Source: Picosynechococcus sp. PCC 7002 (GTDB lineage Bacteria > Cyanobacteriota > Cyanobacteriia > Cyanobacteriales > MRBY01). From it: DNA of 64,000 nucleotides. The stretch is from contig NZ_CAWLFA010000001.1 in the NCBI RefSeq assembly GCF_963860125.1, forward strand, positions 2,604,001 through 2,668,000, in the 5' to 3' direction. Shown piece after piece: positions 34,374-43,427 of this stretch. Each line of letters begins with the position of its first letter. Positions within the stretch are counted from its first letter, which is position 1. Position numbers and translations under genes: made by a program. The notes beneath the pieces were generated by a model that was not told the DNA's origin, searched no databases, and saw only the letters and a program-made list of their open reading frames with translations.

Positions 34374-34877
34374 ATGAGAGAGTCTTCAACAAAGCTTATC
34401 TTTCGTGTCATGGGACTTGCATCAGTTGGACTATTTAACCTGATGCCTCTCGCACCGGCCTATGCCCAGACAGAAACCCAAACAAATTTACGACCTGCTG
34501 TCCAAACAGAAGGCGATCGCCTTTTGCTTTTATCTCTTCTCGAAAGCACCTTAATTGCGGTTAATAATGCCAATCTTACAGGGAATTACAGCGTTCTGAA
34601 GGAGCTGGCTTCACCCACTTTCCAGGCCCGATTTAGCCTGACAAACTTGGCTGATGTTTTCGCACCAATGCGTCGTCGAGATTCAAACATCGCGGTGATC
34701 ACCCAGCTAGAACCTGTTTTTTCGGAACAACCTACCCTTGATGAGCAAGGTATTTTACGGATGAGAGGCGCGTTTCCGACAAATCCGAATACTGTGTTTA
34801 ACCTTGCCTATGAACAAATCAATGGTCGCTACCGCCTGATTGCGCTCTATGTTGATGTGTCACCAGAAGAGCAATAA
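34374..34877 (+). CDS. Secreted protein of unknown function
   Basis: 167 residues from ATG 34374; earlier in-frame starts lie in a terminator hairpin. Signal peptide ends LMPLAPAYAQ. The mature part (residues 33-167) has LLLLSLLESTLIAVNNANLTGNYSVLKELASPTFQARF and ends INGRYRLIALYVDVSPEEQ, a pattern that could fit an NTF2/SnoaL-like cone. Not recognised. Its place directly behind the YadA-like gene and the shared export signal suggest a linked role in the envelope, but the terminator separates them. Confidence 0.6.
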   Translation: MRESSTKLIFRVMGLASVGLFNLMPLAPAYAQTETQTNLRPAVQTEGDRLLLLSLLESTLIAVNNANLTGNYSVLKELASPTFQARFSLTNLADVFAPMRRRDSNIAVITQLEPVFSEQPTLDEQGILRMRGAFPTNPNTVFNLAYEQINGRYRLIALYVDVSPEEQ

Positions 34878-34974
34878 TTTTCAAAACTAATCCCCAGCCG
34901 TATCGCAGACAAGGCTAAACTTTCGCGGTAGGATAACAGTTAGCTCTAAGCGTGCTTTTTTATACCGAAAAACT

Positions 34975-35388
34975 ATGTTAAAGAAATTTTTATCTCGCCT
35001 CGTGGCCTTTGTATTAGTCGTAATGGTGAGCGTAACCGGACTAACAGCCTGTAGTGGTGCCAGTGCCAGTGGCCTAACCGGGAAATATGTTGACGATACT
35101 TTACTCGTTGTCGAAAATCTGACCGAAGCAATTCAACTCCCTGCCGATGCCCCCAACCGCAGCGAAGTACAAGCAGCGGCCCGCTTGCAGATGAATGAAT
35201 ATATGTCCCGCTACCGTCGTGATCCCAAAACCTCCGGGTTGCGTTCTTTCACCACCATGCAAACTGCTCTGAATGCTTTGGCTGGCTATTACAGTTCTTT
35301 CGGCAGTCGCCCCTTGCCTGAAAAATTAAAAACACGTTTAGCGACAGAATTTGAAACAGCTAATATTGCTGTCAAACGTGGTATTTAA
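34975..35388 (+). CDS. psb27: Photosystem II assembly lipoprotein Psb27
   Basis: Lumenal factor that binds CP43 and assists assembly and repair of photosystem II before the manganese cluster forms. 137 residues. Lipobox LTAC (Cys26) as in all cyanobacterial Psb27. The four-helix body includes LTGKYVDDTLLVVENLTEAI, MNEYMSRYRRDPKTSGLRSF and YYSSFGSRPLPEKLK. ATG at 34975. Own terminator follows. Confidence 0.96.
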   Translation: MLKKFLSRLVAFVLVVMVSVTGLTACSGASASGLTGKYVDDTLLVVENLTEAIQLPADAPNRSEVQAAARLQMNEYMSRYRRDPKTSGLRSFTTMQTALNALAGYYSSFGSRPLPEKLKTRLATEFETANIAVKRGI

Positions 35389-35428
35389 TCGTTCACTTGA
35401 ATCCTACATTGTTTGACTAATATTTTGT

Positions 35429-35467
35429 AATCTCTCCTTAAAAAACTTAGGGGAGATTTTTGATTTT
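35429..35467 (+). terminator. Rho-independent terminator after psb27
   Basis: Stem AATCTCTCCT / AGGGGAGATT with one G-U pair and a ten-base loop, then TTTTGATTTT. Confidence 0.85.
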
Positions 35468-35488
35468 AGTAAGTCAGAAACACTGGCT

Positions 35489-36682
35489 CTAGCGGAGATA
35501 TTTTTGTAGTGCTTTACGTAATTCGTCTGGTGTACTTGTCTTTGAAACAAAATCCGTGACCCCAGTTAGACGTCCTTTAACGCGATCAAAAAGACGATTG
35601 TTATCGGTCATGATTAAGACTGGTGTTTGGCGAAATAGTGATAGTTTTTTGAGCTGGGTACAAAATTCAAGACCGTTAGTGTTGCCATCAAGCTCTAGAT
35701 CTAAAAGGATGAGATTCGGTTTTTCTGTTAAGAGATCCGGCAATGCCTTCGTGAGATCGGCGATCGCCAAATAACGATAACGCTGTTGCTTGAGGATTTG
35801 ACGGAGGTGCTGATGTTGTTTGGAGTCTAGGCTTAGATAGGCGATGAGTGACTGATTCTCAACAATCACTGGCTTTGAAGCCGTCGGCTGGGGGGGAGCA
35901 TTCGTCAGCGGTGACGACAGATCATCTAACATCTTGACATCAATAAACCCTAACTTCATGTAGGGCATCAAGAGTCGGGCGACCTGGGGCACATCCTGTT
36001 TGAGACGGATCGATAAATCCCAAAAGGTTCGCCGTCCCGTGACCAAACTTGTTAGTAACTGGTAATTGGCTTCCGAAGAGCGCGCCTGTAACAGATCTGG
36101 TTTAACAATAACGGGGGCAACCTGGGGCGACAGGTGGGCAATCTCTAGATTATTCCACTGTTCAAAGAGGCGCCAAGCTCGCAAAATACTTTGGGCTGGG
36201 TCAATTAAAATGAGCGGATCTTCCTGCTGCTCTGTGACGGGATCGAAATGGTAGGTGACTTGCGTACTCTGGCTGACTTCAAAAAAAATCTCGGTGGCGA
36301 TCGCCTCAATCATGCGACGAATTTGATCCCGCGTAATCCGTTGTTGCCCATGCCAAGTTTGAATCAAATCATATTCCCAATGCAGTTTAATCGCCTGGGA
36401 TGTAATGGCCGATAAACCCTGTTGCAATAGTTGCGTATTGGCCGCGATGTGGGGCATTTGAGCCGTCAGATGACGCCGCCAACGCCGTACCGAGTGGGTT
36501 CCCCCCGAAGCATAGACCAGACGACCAAAATACAAGAAAAAAGACCATTGATGTGATCGCGGGTCCGTCAAGATCAAGCGACCCGTAAACTGGGGCATTT
36601 TGAGGGTCTGGAAAAGGGTTGTTTGCTTCGCTGCATCAAAATTGCGAATCGGAATTTCCGGGGGCAAGTTGGCATTTGTCAT
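35489..36682 (-). CDS. PatA/PixG-type response regulator (PATAN plus receiver)
   Basis: 397 residues from ATG 36682 (a TTG lies seven codons earlier). The N-terminal two-thirds is a PATAN/DUF4388-like domain (QFTGRLILTDPRSHQWSFFL, YFGRLVYASGGTHSV, RRWRRHL). The C-terminal receiver has phospho-Asp in LILLDLELDGNTNGLEF, TDNN for the Thr site and a Lys in DFVSKTSTPDEL. PatA/PixG proteins act in cyanobacterial phototaxis and pattern control. No partner kinase is nearby. Divergent from a small gene with a TTGACA element between them. Confidence 0.85.
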   Translation of the reverse strand: MTNANLPPEIPIRNFDAAKQTTLFQTLKMPQFTGRLILTDPRSHQWSFFLYFGRLVYASGGTHSVRRWRRHLTAQMPHIAANTQLLQQGLSAITSQAIKLHWEYDLIQTWHGQQRITRDQIRRMIEAIATEIFFEVSQSTQVTYHFDPVTEQQEDPLILIDPAQSILRAWRLFEQWNNLEIAHLSPQVAPVIVKPDLLQARSSEANYQLLTSLVTGRRTFWDLSIRLKQDVPQVARLLMPYMKLGFIDVKMLDDLSSPLTNAPPQPTASKPVIVENQSLIAYLSLDSKQHQHLRQILKQQRYRYLAIADLTKALPDLLTEKPNLILLDLELDGNTNGLEFCTQLKKLSLFRQTPVLIMTDNNRLFDRVKGRLTGVTDFVSKTSTPDELRKALQKYLR

Positions 36683-36802
36683 CGCATAACCCTTAAGCTT
36701 CAAAATAGAAACACCACTGCAACATTAATTGACAAACAAACCGCAGTGATTGCCTACACTAATACTCAATACTAAGTCATTTATTCTGTTCCTATCATCA
36801 CC

Positions 36803-37120
36803 ATGACACACCAAAGTACAGATTTTTCCCGTTTAGCCAAACACCTCGAAGCCTATACCCGTAAGTATGCCCATGAAGTGCTGCTACTTCACCTCGGCCA
36901 CGGGGAAATAGAAGACCAAATTATTATTTTTAAAGGCTTTTCTAGTTCTTTGATGCAGCCAACAGACTATAATCCCGATAACCCAGTTCTAGCAGAAATG
37001 CCAATTCTCAGGATTGATCGTCTCCAAAGTCCCTACAATCCAAACCAGCCTATTTTCCTCGAACAAAACCTTTCCCTAGAACAGATGCAGCAATACCTGA
37101 GCGATGCCGACATCTGTTAA
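36803..37120 (+). CDS. Conserved cyanobacterial small protein, unknown function
   Basis: 105 residues. Opens RLAKHLEAYTRKYAHEVLLL, then EIEDQIIIFKGFSSSLMQPT, YNPDNPVLAEMPILRIDRLQ and PYNPNQPIFLEQNLSLEQM. The IFKGFSSSL and Asp-Pro-Val sequence is familiar from a widespread cyanobacterial and plastid family without known function. No catalytic motif or membrane helix. Confidence 0.6.
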   Translation: MTHQSTDFSRLAKHLEAYTRKYAHEVLLLHLGHGEIEDQIIIFKGFSSSLMQPTDYNPDNPVLAEMPILRIDRLQSPYNPNQPIFLEQNLSLEQMQQYLSDADIC

Positions 37121-37250
37121 AGGCTAATTTCTCTAACCGACAAAAAAAGGAGAGCCACCTTGTGACTCCCCCAATCATCAGGGTGCATCTACTATCTTTA
37201 ATATAGCCCAGTCTACCTGGGGGGACAATCCCCTCACCCTAAGAAAATTT

Positions 37251-38741
37251 CTAGCCCCGCAGTTTCTGGGCCAGGATTTGGTTGAGCAGTTTCGGATCAG
37301 CACGGCCGCTGGTTTTTTTCATCAGTTGCCCCACAAAAAAGCCCTGTAGCTTTGTTTTTCCGGCGCGGAATTGTTCTACCTTCTCAGGATTGGCGGCCAA
37401 AACTTCATCCACCATGGCCTCTAGAGCACCTGTGTCTGAAATTTGGGTCAAGCCGCGACTCTCAACAATTGCCTTGGGCGAACCGCCTTGCTCTAACAGT
37501 TCCGGGAGAATTTCTTTGGCAATTTTGCCGCTAATGGTGCCATCGTGAATTAAATTGACGAGTTCGGCTAATTGCGTTGCCTTTAGGGGAAGCTCAACAA
37601 TCGTTAGACCGACATTTTTATTCAGGTGGGCAGCGATGTCTTGGGTCACCCAGTTGGTTACTTGTTTCGGATCTGCCCCAGCCGCCACAGCCGCTTCAAA
37701 GTATTCGGCTACGTCGCGGTCGTCGGTTAAAACCCTCGTGTCATAGGAAGACAGACCATACTCGGTTTCGTAGCGCTCTCGTTTTTGGGCGGGGGTTTCG
37801 GGGAGTTCGGCAGCCCATTTTTCTAGTTGTGCTGGGGTCACTTCAATGGGGGGCAGGTCTGGCTCTGGAAAATAACGGTAATCGCTGGAGCCTTCTTTTT
37901 TCCGCATACTAAAGGTGCGCTGGCTACTTTCATCCCAGAGGCGCGTTTCTTGGTAGATGGGTTCCCCTGTTTCGACGGCTTTGATTTGTCGCTCGATTTC
38001 GTAGTCGATCGCCTTTTGGATCGCACTGAAAGAGTTCATATTTTTGATTTCGACTTTGGTGCCGAATTCTTCTTGGCCGACAGGACGAATGGAAATATTT
38101 ACGTCACAGCGGAGAGAGCCTTCTTGCATGTTGCCATCGCCGATGCCGAGATAGCGGACGAGGCGGCGCAATTCCTGGGCATATTCAGCGGCTTCTTTGC
38201 CAGAACGAATATCGGGTTCTGAGACAATCTCCAGGAGCGGAATCCCGGTACGATTGAAATCCACTTTAGAGTAGGTAGAACCCGCGAGGCGATCGCTCCC
38301 GGCATGGACTAATTTTCCGGCGTCTTCTTCCATGTGGAGGCGGGTCACGCCAATGGTTTTTTTGACGGGGGGGTCACTGGGTTTGTCGGCGATTTCAATT
38401 TCTAGGTGACCATGCTCAACAATGGGCAGATCGAATTGGGAGATTTGGTAATTTTTGGGTAGGTCTGGGTAAAAATATTGTTTCCGGTCAAATTTGCTGT
38501 AGGGGCTGATTTTTGCCTTGAGGGCCAGGCCCATTTTCACCGCCGATTCCAGCACCTTTTCGTTTAAAACGGGCAAAACTCCAGGATAGCCTAGGCAGAC
38601 GGGACAGACATTGCTGTTGGGGTCGCTGTCAAATTTAGTAGAACAATGACAAAAAATTTTGCTGGCGGTATTGAGCTGACAATGGGTTTCGAGCCCAATA
38701 ATCGCTTCATACTCGGTTTTGCGGGGTGCTGCAACTGCCAT
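37251..38741 (-). CDS. gatB: Aspartyl/glutamyl-tRNA amidotransferase subunit B
   Basis: Transamidates misacylated Glu-tRNA-Gln (and Asp-tRNA-Asn) together with GatA and GatC. 496 residues. GLETHCQLNTASKIFC, the zinc/ATP-site VCPVCLGYPG, RLHMEEDAGKL, NFNRTGIPLLEIVSEPD-like FNRTGIPLLEIVSEPD, and SLRCDVNISIRPVG are typical. The C-terminal tail domain (EEFRAGKTKLQGFFVGQLMK-like) is intact. No gatA nearby. Confidence 0.96.
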   Translation of the reverse strand: MAVAAPRKTEYEAIIGLETHCQLNTASKIFCHCSTKFDSDPNSNVCPVCLGYPGVLPVLNEKVLESAVKMGLALKAKISPYSKFDRKQYFYPDLPKNYQISQFDLPIVEHGHLEIEIADKPSDPPVKKTIGVTRLHMEEDAGKLVHAGSDRLAGSTYSKVDFNRTGIPLLEIVSEPDIRSGKEAAEYAQELRRLVRYLGIGDGNMQEGSLRCDVNISIRPVGQEEFGTKVEIKNMNSFSAIQKAIDYEIERQIKAVETGEPIYQETRLWDESSQRTFSMRKKEGSSDYRYFPEPDLPPIEVTPAQLEKWAAELPETPAQKRERYETEYGLSSYDTRVLTDDRDVAEYFEAAVAAGADPKQVTNWVTQDIAAHLNKNVGLTIVELPLKATQLAELVNLIHDGTISGKIAKEILPELLEQGGSPKAIVESRGLTQISDTGALEAMVDEVLAANPEKVEQFRAGKTKLQGFFVGQLMKKTSGRADPKLLNQILAQKLRG

Positions 38742-38817
38742 AGGACTTTTTTTATTTAGGAAACGTACAAAAATCGATAGCCTCTATTCTATCCTTGGCG
38801 GGCGGTGTTACTGGAGA

Positions 38818-39231
38818 TTAACGGCTCGCAATTTGGGCCAGGTGCCAATCAGGGCGGAGGTTTTGGGCGTGGCGCAGGTAAGAATGGTAAATCTCCGCCT
38901 GGGGTTTGGGGGTATTGAGGTGAATTAAGACGCGAATACAACGCTCTAGGCTCCCTTGGACAGCCATTTGCTGCACATCGAGGAGGGGCACATTATCCCA
39001 GTTGGGTCGTTGTCGGGCGATCGCTGCCGGAAAAATAGCGTCCAAATCGGCGGTGGTAGTAAACACCACACTGATAATTTCTTCGGGGTCTAGTTGGTTG
39101 CGGACTTCAATGTCATCGAGTAGTTCCCGCACCGCATCGGCGATCGCCTCCTTGGTATTGGCCGTTGCTGTAATTGCGCCTCGAATAGCCCGCACCTTCC
39201 AGTCCACGTTGGTTTCCTCCGCCTCAAGCAT
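38818..39231 (-). CDS. aroH: Chorismate mutase, AroH type
   Basis: Rearranges chorismate to prephenate for Phe/Tyr synthesis. About 137 residues, the trimeric AroH fold: WKVRAIRGAITATANTKEAI, DPEEIISVVFTTTADLDAIFPA, and VPLLDVQQMAVQGSLERCIRVLI (with the catalytic Arg region). ATG at 39231; a TTG precedes it by one codon. Two genes of chorismate supply (aroK, aroQ) are elsewhere in the window. Confidence 0.93.
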   Translation of the reverse strand: MLEAEETNVDWKVRAIRGAITATANTKEAIADAVRELLDDIEVRNQLDPEEIISVVFTTTADLDAIFPAAIARQRPNWDNVPLLDVQQMAVQGSLERCIRVLIHLNTPKPQAEIYHSYLRHAQNLRPDWHLAQIASR

Positions 39232-39246
39232 CAAAAATTTTCGAAA

Positions 39247-40065
39247 TTAGGGTCGATAGAGCCACAGGGGTTGTCCCGCCGTTGCCAGTTCAAATTCTAC
39301 CCAATTAAGGGCGTTCCCCACGGGCGAACTCAGTTGATTGCGACTCAAAAGGCGAGTAATCAGGGGTTTGGGTTCCTCAATGGTGCGACATTCTGCCTTA
39401 TCTGGATCTAAGCCCGCTAATTTTGCGGCCCAAATGCGTGCATCTTCTTCGGTGCCGAGGCGATCAACGACACCAAGTTCCTGCGCTTGCTCTCCGGTAA
39501 AAATGCGACCATCGGCAAAGGTTTTCACTGTTTCCACATCCAGATTGCGGGCTTCGGCGACAGTTTTGACAAACTGGCCGTAGCTGACATCGATCATTTC
39601 CTGGAGAATATTTTCTTCCGCCTCGGTCAACTCCCGGTCAAAGGACAAAATATCCTTGTAAGGGCCAGACTTAATCACCTTAAAAGAGACACCAACCTTT
39701 TCGAGGAGCCGCTCTAGGTTATTGCCCCGCAAAATAACGCCGATGCTGCCTGTAATTGTCCCCGGATTTGCAACGATATGCTGCGCTCCCATGCCGATGT
39801 AAACGCCCCCGGAAGCCGAAATATTGCCAAAGCTGGCGACAATCTTTGTTTTTTCCTGGAGTTTTTTGAGGGCGTAATAAATTTCTTGGGAGTCGCCCAC
39901 GGTGCCCCCAGGGGAATCGATCCGCAACAGCAGGGCCGGATATTTTTTCTCTTCGACTTCTTCGAGGGCTTTCAGGACTCGTTTTCGGGTATCAGCGGCG
40001 ATCGCCCCGGTGATTTCAATACGCGCAACTTGTTTACGGGTTTTCGGAGGAAACGGCCACACCAT
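39247..40065 (-). CDS. sppA: Signal peptide peptidase SppA, short form (S49)
   Basis: 272 residues, single-domain serine protease that degrades leader peptides in the membrane. Catalytic Ser lies in SFGNISASGGVYIGMG and Lys in VIKSGPYKDILSF; LLRIDSPGGTVGDSQEI is the substrate groove motif. It lacks an obvious N-terminal membrane helix; only a short basic stretch precedes the domain, so the membrane link is unclear. It is 15 bases upstream of aroH, likely cotranscribed. Confidence 0.9.
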   Translation of the reverse strand: MVWPFPPKTRKQVARIEITGAIAADTRKRVLKALEEVEEKKYPALLLRIDSPGGTVGDSQEIYYALKKLQEKTKIVASFGNISASGGVYIGMGAQHIVANPGTITGSIGVILRGNNLERLLEKVGVSFKVIKSGPYKDILSFDRELTEAEENILQEMIDVSYGQFVKTVAEARNLDVETVKTFADGRIFTGEQAQELGVVDRLGTEEDARIWAAKLAGLDPDKAECRTIEEPKPLITRLLSRNQLSSPVGNALNWVEFELATAGQPLWLYRP

Positions 40066-40307
40066 AGGGATTTGTCAAAAATAAATAATGAAATGTTAGC
40101 AGGCCCTGCAGATTAGACGTTGAGGGCACTAATCCCCTATGCTAACTGATCCGCTGGGTCTTACCGTGGTTTTTTCGGCGGAAATGGGCAAGTTTTTGGG
40201 GTCAGTGGCGGGGGGACTGTACGGGAAAGAACAACAAAAATTATAAATTTCCCCTATGCTTAACATTACTACACATTACCGCGAGTCTTTATAGTTGCCC
40301 TGAATTT

Positions 40308-41327
40308 ATGGCCCTCAATCTCTCGAAGTCGAACTTTAGTCAATTTCCCTTGGTACTGATTGCGCCCTTTTTTCTGTGGGGTACGGCCATGGTCGCGATG
40401 AAGGGCGTGATTCCCCAAACCACACCTCTTTTTTTAGGGGGGTTGCGCTTAGTGCCAGCGGGATTATTGGTGTTGCTGTTCGGACTCCTATCGGGACGCG
40501 ATCGCCACATTTCTTGGCAGGGTTGGCTCTGGATTGGCCTCTTTGCCCTAGTCGATGGCCTCATGTTCCAAGGCTTTTTAGCAGAGGGACTCGTGAAAAC
40601 AGGAGCAGGATTGGGTTCCGTGATGATTGATTCGCAACCCCTCGCCGTGGCCCTTTTATCCAGCTGGCTATTTGGTGAAGTGATCGGCCTCTGGGGTTGG
40701 CTAGGGTTAGGTTTTGGGATTTTGGGGATTAGCTTAATTGGCATTCCTGATGCGTGGATTTTGGCGCTGTTCCAGGGAGATCTTTCTTTTTTTCAGTGGG
40801 AAAACCTGGGGATCAGTGGTGAAGTGTTGATGCTGGGAGCTTCCCTATCGATGGCAGTGGGCACGATTTTGATCCGTTATGTCAGTCGCCATGCGGATCC
40901 GGTGATGGCAACGGGCTGGCACATGATTCTCGGCGGCATTCCACTTTTTATCGCTTCGGATCAACTAGAAACCCTGCAATGGCAATTTATTAGCACGTCA
41001 GGCTGGTGGGCCTTGGCCTATGCAACGATTTTTGGCAGTGCGATCGCCTATGGTTTATTTTTCTACCTGGCGTCCGAGGGGAATTTAACCAGTCTTAGCG
41101 CCCTGACGTTCCTCACCCCTGTTTTTGCTCTAATTTTCGGCAATGTCCTCCTCAACGAAAAATTAAGCCCCCTGCAATGGGTCGGTGTGGGCTTGACTCT
41201 GGTGAGCATTTATTTAATTAACCAACGGGAAAAAATTGCCGCTTGGTTTTCCCAAGCTGAAGCTGCGGCAGGGGTAGGCACGCCCCAAGACAGTAAAATT
41301 CCCGTCGAAAGCAGCAAACGAAATTAG
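40308..41327 (+). CDS. EamA-type drug/metabolite transporter
   Basis: 339 residues, about ten membrane helices in two EamA repeats (APFFLWGTAMVAMKGVI opens the first; GEVLMLGASLSMAVGTILIR the second). Likely exports or imports a small metabolite; no substrate is indicated. The C-terminus is soluble and Ala/Ser-rich. Shares a four-base TTAG overlap with the convergent esterase gene. Confidence 0.85.
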   Translation: MALNLSKSNFSQFPLVLIAPFFLWGTAMVAMKGVIPQTTPLFLGGLRLVPAGLLVLLFGLLSGRDRHISWQGWLWIGLFALVDGLMFQGFLAEGLVKTGAGLGSVMIDSQPLAVALLSSWLFGEVIGLWGWLGLGFGILGISLIGIPDAWILALFQGDLSFFQWENLGISGEVLMLGASLSMAVGTILIRYVSRHADPVMATGWHMILGGIPLFIASDQLETLQWQFISTSGWWALAYATIFGSAIAYGLFFYLASEGNLTSLSALTFLTPVFALIFGNVLLNEKLSPLQWVGVGLTLVSIYLINQREKIAAWFSQAEAAAGVGTPQDSKIPVESSKRN

Positions 41328-41959
41328 GTTTCTTTCTGAAGCAAATGCTGGTTTAGAAACTGAGATATTCGGGCTAAGGCGATCGCCGGAATTTCGTGGC
41401 CCCCAGAAAATTCAAAATAGTCGAGGGGAACGCCCACTTGACCCAGTTGGGTTTTGGCTTGGTGGGCTGCTTGGATCGGCACCACGGGATCTTGGGTGCC
41501 GTGAATTAGTAACGTCGGCGAAAAATCCCCTGGCCGTCTTTGGGGTTCGTAATGGAGATAGCCGCTGCAACTACAAAGGGCCGCAAAATTGAACTGCAAA
41601 CCGACATCGAGGGTCATCGCGCCTCCCTGGGAAAAGCCAATCATCGCGGTTCGTTCCGGAGGAATGCCCGTATTTTCTGATAGGGTTTGCAGCCACTGAA
41701 AAAGGCGATCGCGCGCCTCTGGCAAACCCTGAAAATCTTCCCGTTCCAGGGCATACCAAGCCCGCCCCTGGGGACTCTGAAAATGGGGAAAAGGTGCATT
41801 GGGGAAAAGAAAGTGACAGTGGGGAAGATCCAGCATCCGGGCCAAGGGCTTGAGGTCATGGTAGTTGGCCCCCCAACCGTGGAGCATTACCACCAAATAT
41901 TGCGCGGTCTCCGGTGGGCAGTTGGCAAATTCTAAACTTTCTAACGGGGCGATCGCCAT
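41324..41959 (-). CDS. Alpha/beta-hydrolase, carboxylesterase/phospholipase type
   Basis: 211 residues from ATG 41959; a longer frame would start inside the ndhH terminator and is rejected. Catalytic triad candidates: Ser in MIGFSQGGAMTLD, Asp in LLIHGTQDPVVPI, His in FSGGHEIP. The oxyanion-site sequence is VVMLHGWGANYHDL. It belongs to the YpfH/lysophospholipase-like esterases. Substrate unknown. Confidence 0.88.
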   Translation of the reverse strand: MAIAPLESLEFANCPPETAQYLVVMLHGWGANYHDLKPLARMLDLPHCHFLFPNAPFPHFQSPQGRAWYALEREDFQGLPEARDRLFQWLQTLSENTGIPPERTAMIGFSQGGAMTLDVGLQFNFAALCSCSGYLHYEPQRRPGDFSPTLLIHGTQDPVVPIQAAHQAKTQLGQVGVPLDYFEFSGGHEIPAIALARISQFLNQHLLQKET

Positions 41960-42003
41960 AATTTTTCTAGTCTCCAAATTTTCAAAACTATTAAATACCG
42001 CAA

Positions 42004-42035
42004 ACAAAAAAAAGAGAGCCGCCATAGCCCTCTTT
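42004..42035 (-). terminator. Rho-independent terminator after ndhH
   Basis: Read on the minus strand: stem AAAGAGGGC / GCTCTCTTT (one wobble), seven-base loop, followed by a run of eight T (plus-strand A-run 42006-42013). Confidence 0.85.
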
Positions 42036-42056
42036 CACATTTCTCACTCAGAACAA

Positions 42057-43241
42057 TTAACGGTCAACGGAACCCATAATCACGTCAATGCTACCGAGAA
42101 TCGCCATAATGTCCGCCACCTTCACGCCTTTCAGCAGGTGGGGCAAAATTTGGAGGTTATTGAAGTCTGCCGAACGGATTTTCCAGCGCCAGGGGAACAC
42201 ATTGTTATTGCCCTGAATGAAAATTCCCACTTCGCCTTTGCCACTTTCGAGACGGACATAATGTTCGCCATCGGGGATTTTGAACGTCGGCGCAACTTTT
42301 TTCGCGATGTATTGGTAATCGAAGTCGTTCCATTCGGATTTTTTCCCTTCTAACATCCGCTTGGCTTCGAGGTTTTCGTAGGCACCACCGGGCATTCCTT
42401 TCAGGGCTTGGCGAATAATTTTCACTGACTCGCGCATTTCCCGAATTCGTACCAAATAGCGGGCAAAGCAGTCCCCAGCAGTTTCCCACTGTACATCCCA
42501 GTCAAAATCGTCATAACACTCGTAGTGATCCACTTTGCGGAGATCCCATTTCACCCCAGAGGCCCGCAACATTGGCCCTGACAGACTCCAGTTGATCGCT
42601 TCATCGCGGGTGATCGTGCCGACCCCTTCTACCCGGCGGCGGAAAATGGGGTTATTGGTGATTAGTTTTTCGTATTCATCAACTTTGGGATCGAAATAGT
42701 CGCAAAAATCTAAACATTTATCGTTCCAACCGTAGGGAAGATCGACAGCTACACCACCAATGCGGAAATAGTTGTTGTTGATTAGGCGCATCCCGGTGGC
42801 GGCTTCCCACAGGTCATAGATCATTTCCCGTTCCCGGAAGATGTAGAAGAAAGGTGTCTGGGCACCGACATCCGCGAGGAAGGGGCCAAGCCAAAGGAGG
42901 TGATTGGCAATGCGGTTCAGCTCCAGCATGATCACGCGGATATATTGGGCGCGCTTCGGCACTTCGATATCGGCGAGTTTTTCGGGGGCATTAACGGTGA
43001 TCGCTTCGTTAAACATCCCTGCGGCGTAGTCCCAACGACTCACATAGGGGACATACATGACATTGGTGCGATTTTCGGCAATTTTTTCCATACCCCGATG
43101 CAGATAGCCGATGACGGGTTCGCAATCAACGACGTCTTCCCCGTCAAGGGTGACGATCAAGCGTAATACGCCGTGCATGGAGGGGTGGTGAGGCCCCATG
43201 TTAATCACCATAGGTTCGGTACGAGTTTCAATTCTTGTCAT
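42057..43241 (-). CDS. ndhH: NAD(P)H-quinone oxidoreductase subunit H
   Basis: Peripheral-arm subunit of the NDH-1 complex in thylakoids (49-kDa/NuoD homologue), acting in cyclic electron flow and respiration. 394 residues. MVINMGPHHPSMHGVLRL, GYLHRGMEKIAENR, PYVSRWDYAAGM and ILGSIDVIMGSVDR at the C-terminus are diagnostic. Single gene, with a strong terminator behind. Confidence 0.98.
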   Translation of the reverse strand: MTRIETRTEPMVINMGPHHPSMHGVLRLIVTLDGEDVVDCEPVIGYLHRGMEKIAENRTNVMYVPYVSRWDYAAGMFNEAITVNAPEKLADIEVPKRAQYIRVIMLELNRIANHLLWLGPFLADVGAQTPFFYIFREREMIYDLWEAATGMRLINNNYFRIGGVAVDLPYGWNDKCLDFCDYFDPKVDEYEKLITNNPIFRRRVEGVGTITRDEAINWSLSGPMLRASGVKWDLRKVDHYECYDDFDWDVQWETAGDCFARYLVRIREMRESVKIIRQALKGMPGGAYENLEAKRMLEGKKSEWNDFDYQYIAKKVAPTFKIPDGEHYVRLESGKGEVGIFIQGNNNVFPWRWKIRSADFNNLQILPHLLKGVKVADIMAILGSIDVIMGSVDR

Positions 43242-43427
43242 GGATCCGCAGGTCTTCCGTTATGCTTATTTAAATTAAATCTGGTGATGGGGTGAGATGG
43301 TTTGTTTGTGCATTGCGTTTTTCCAATCTCCTGAATCACCGTTGCTTATGAGTTGCAGTGATTGGCTTTTAGATGGTTTGACGCTAGGTTTATTTACTCT
43401 CTGAACATTATAAAGTTTCGCTTAACC

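Noticed and set aside
41960..42025. Longer N-terminus for the esterase
   Set aside because: It would begin inside the ndhH terminator and encode a Phe-rich stretch unlike the family start.
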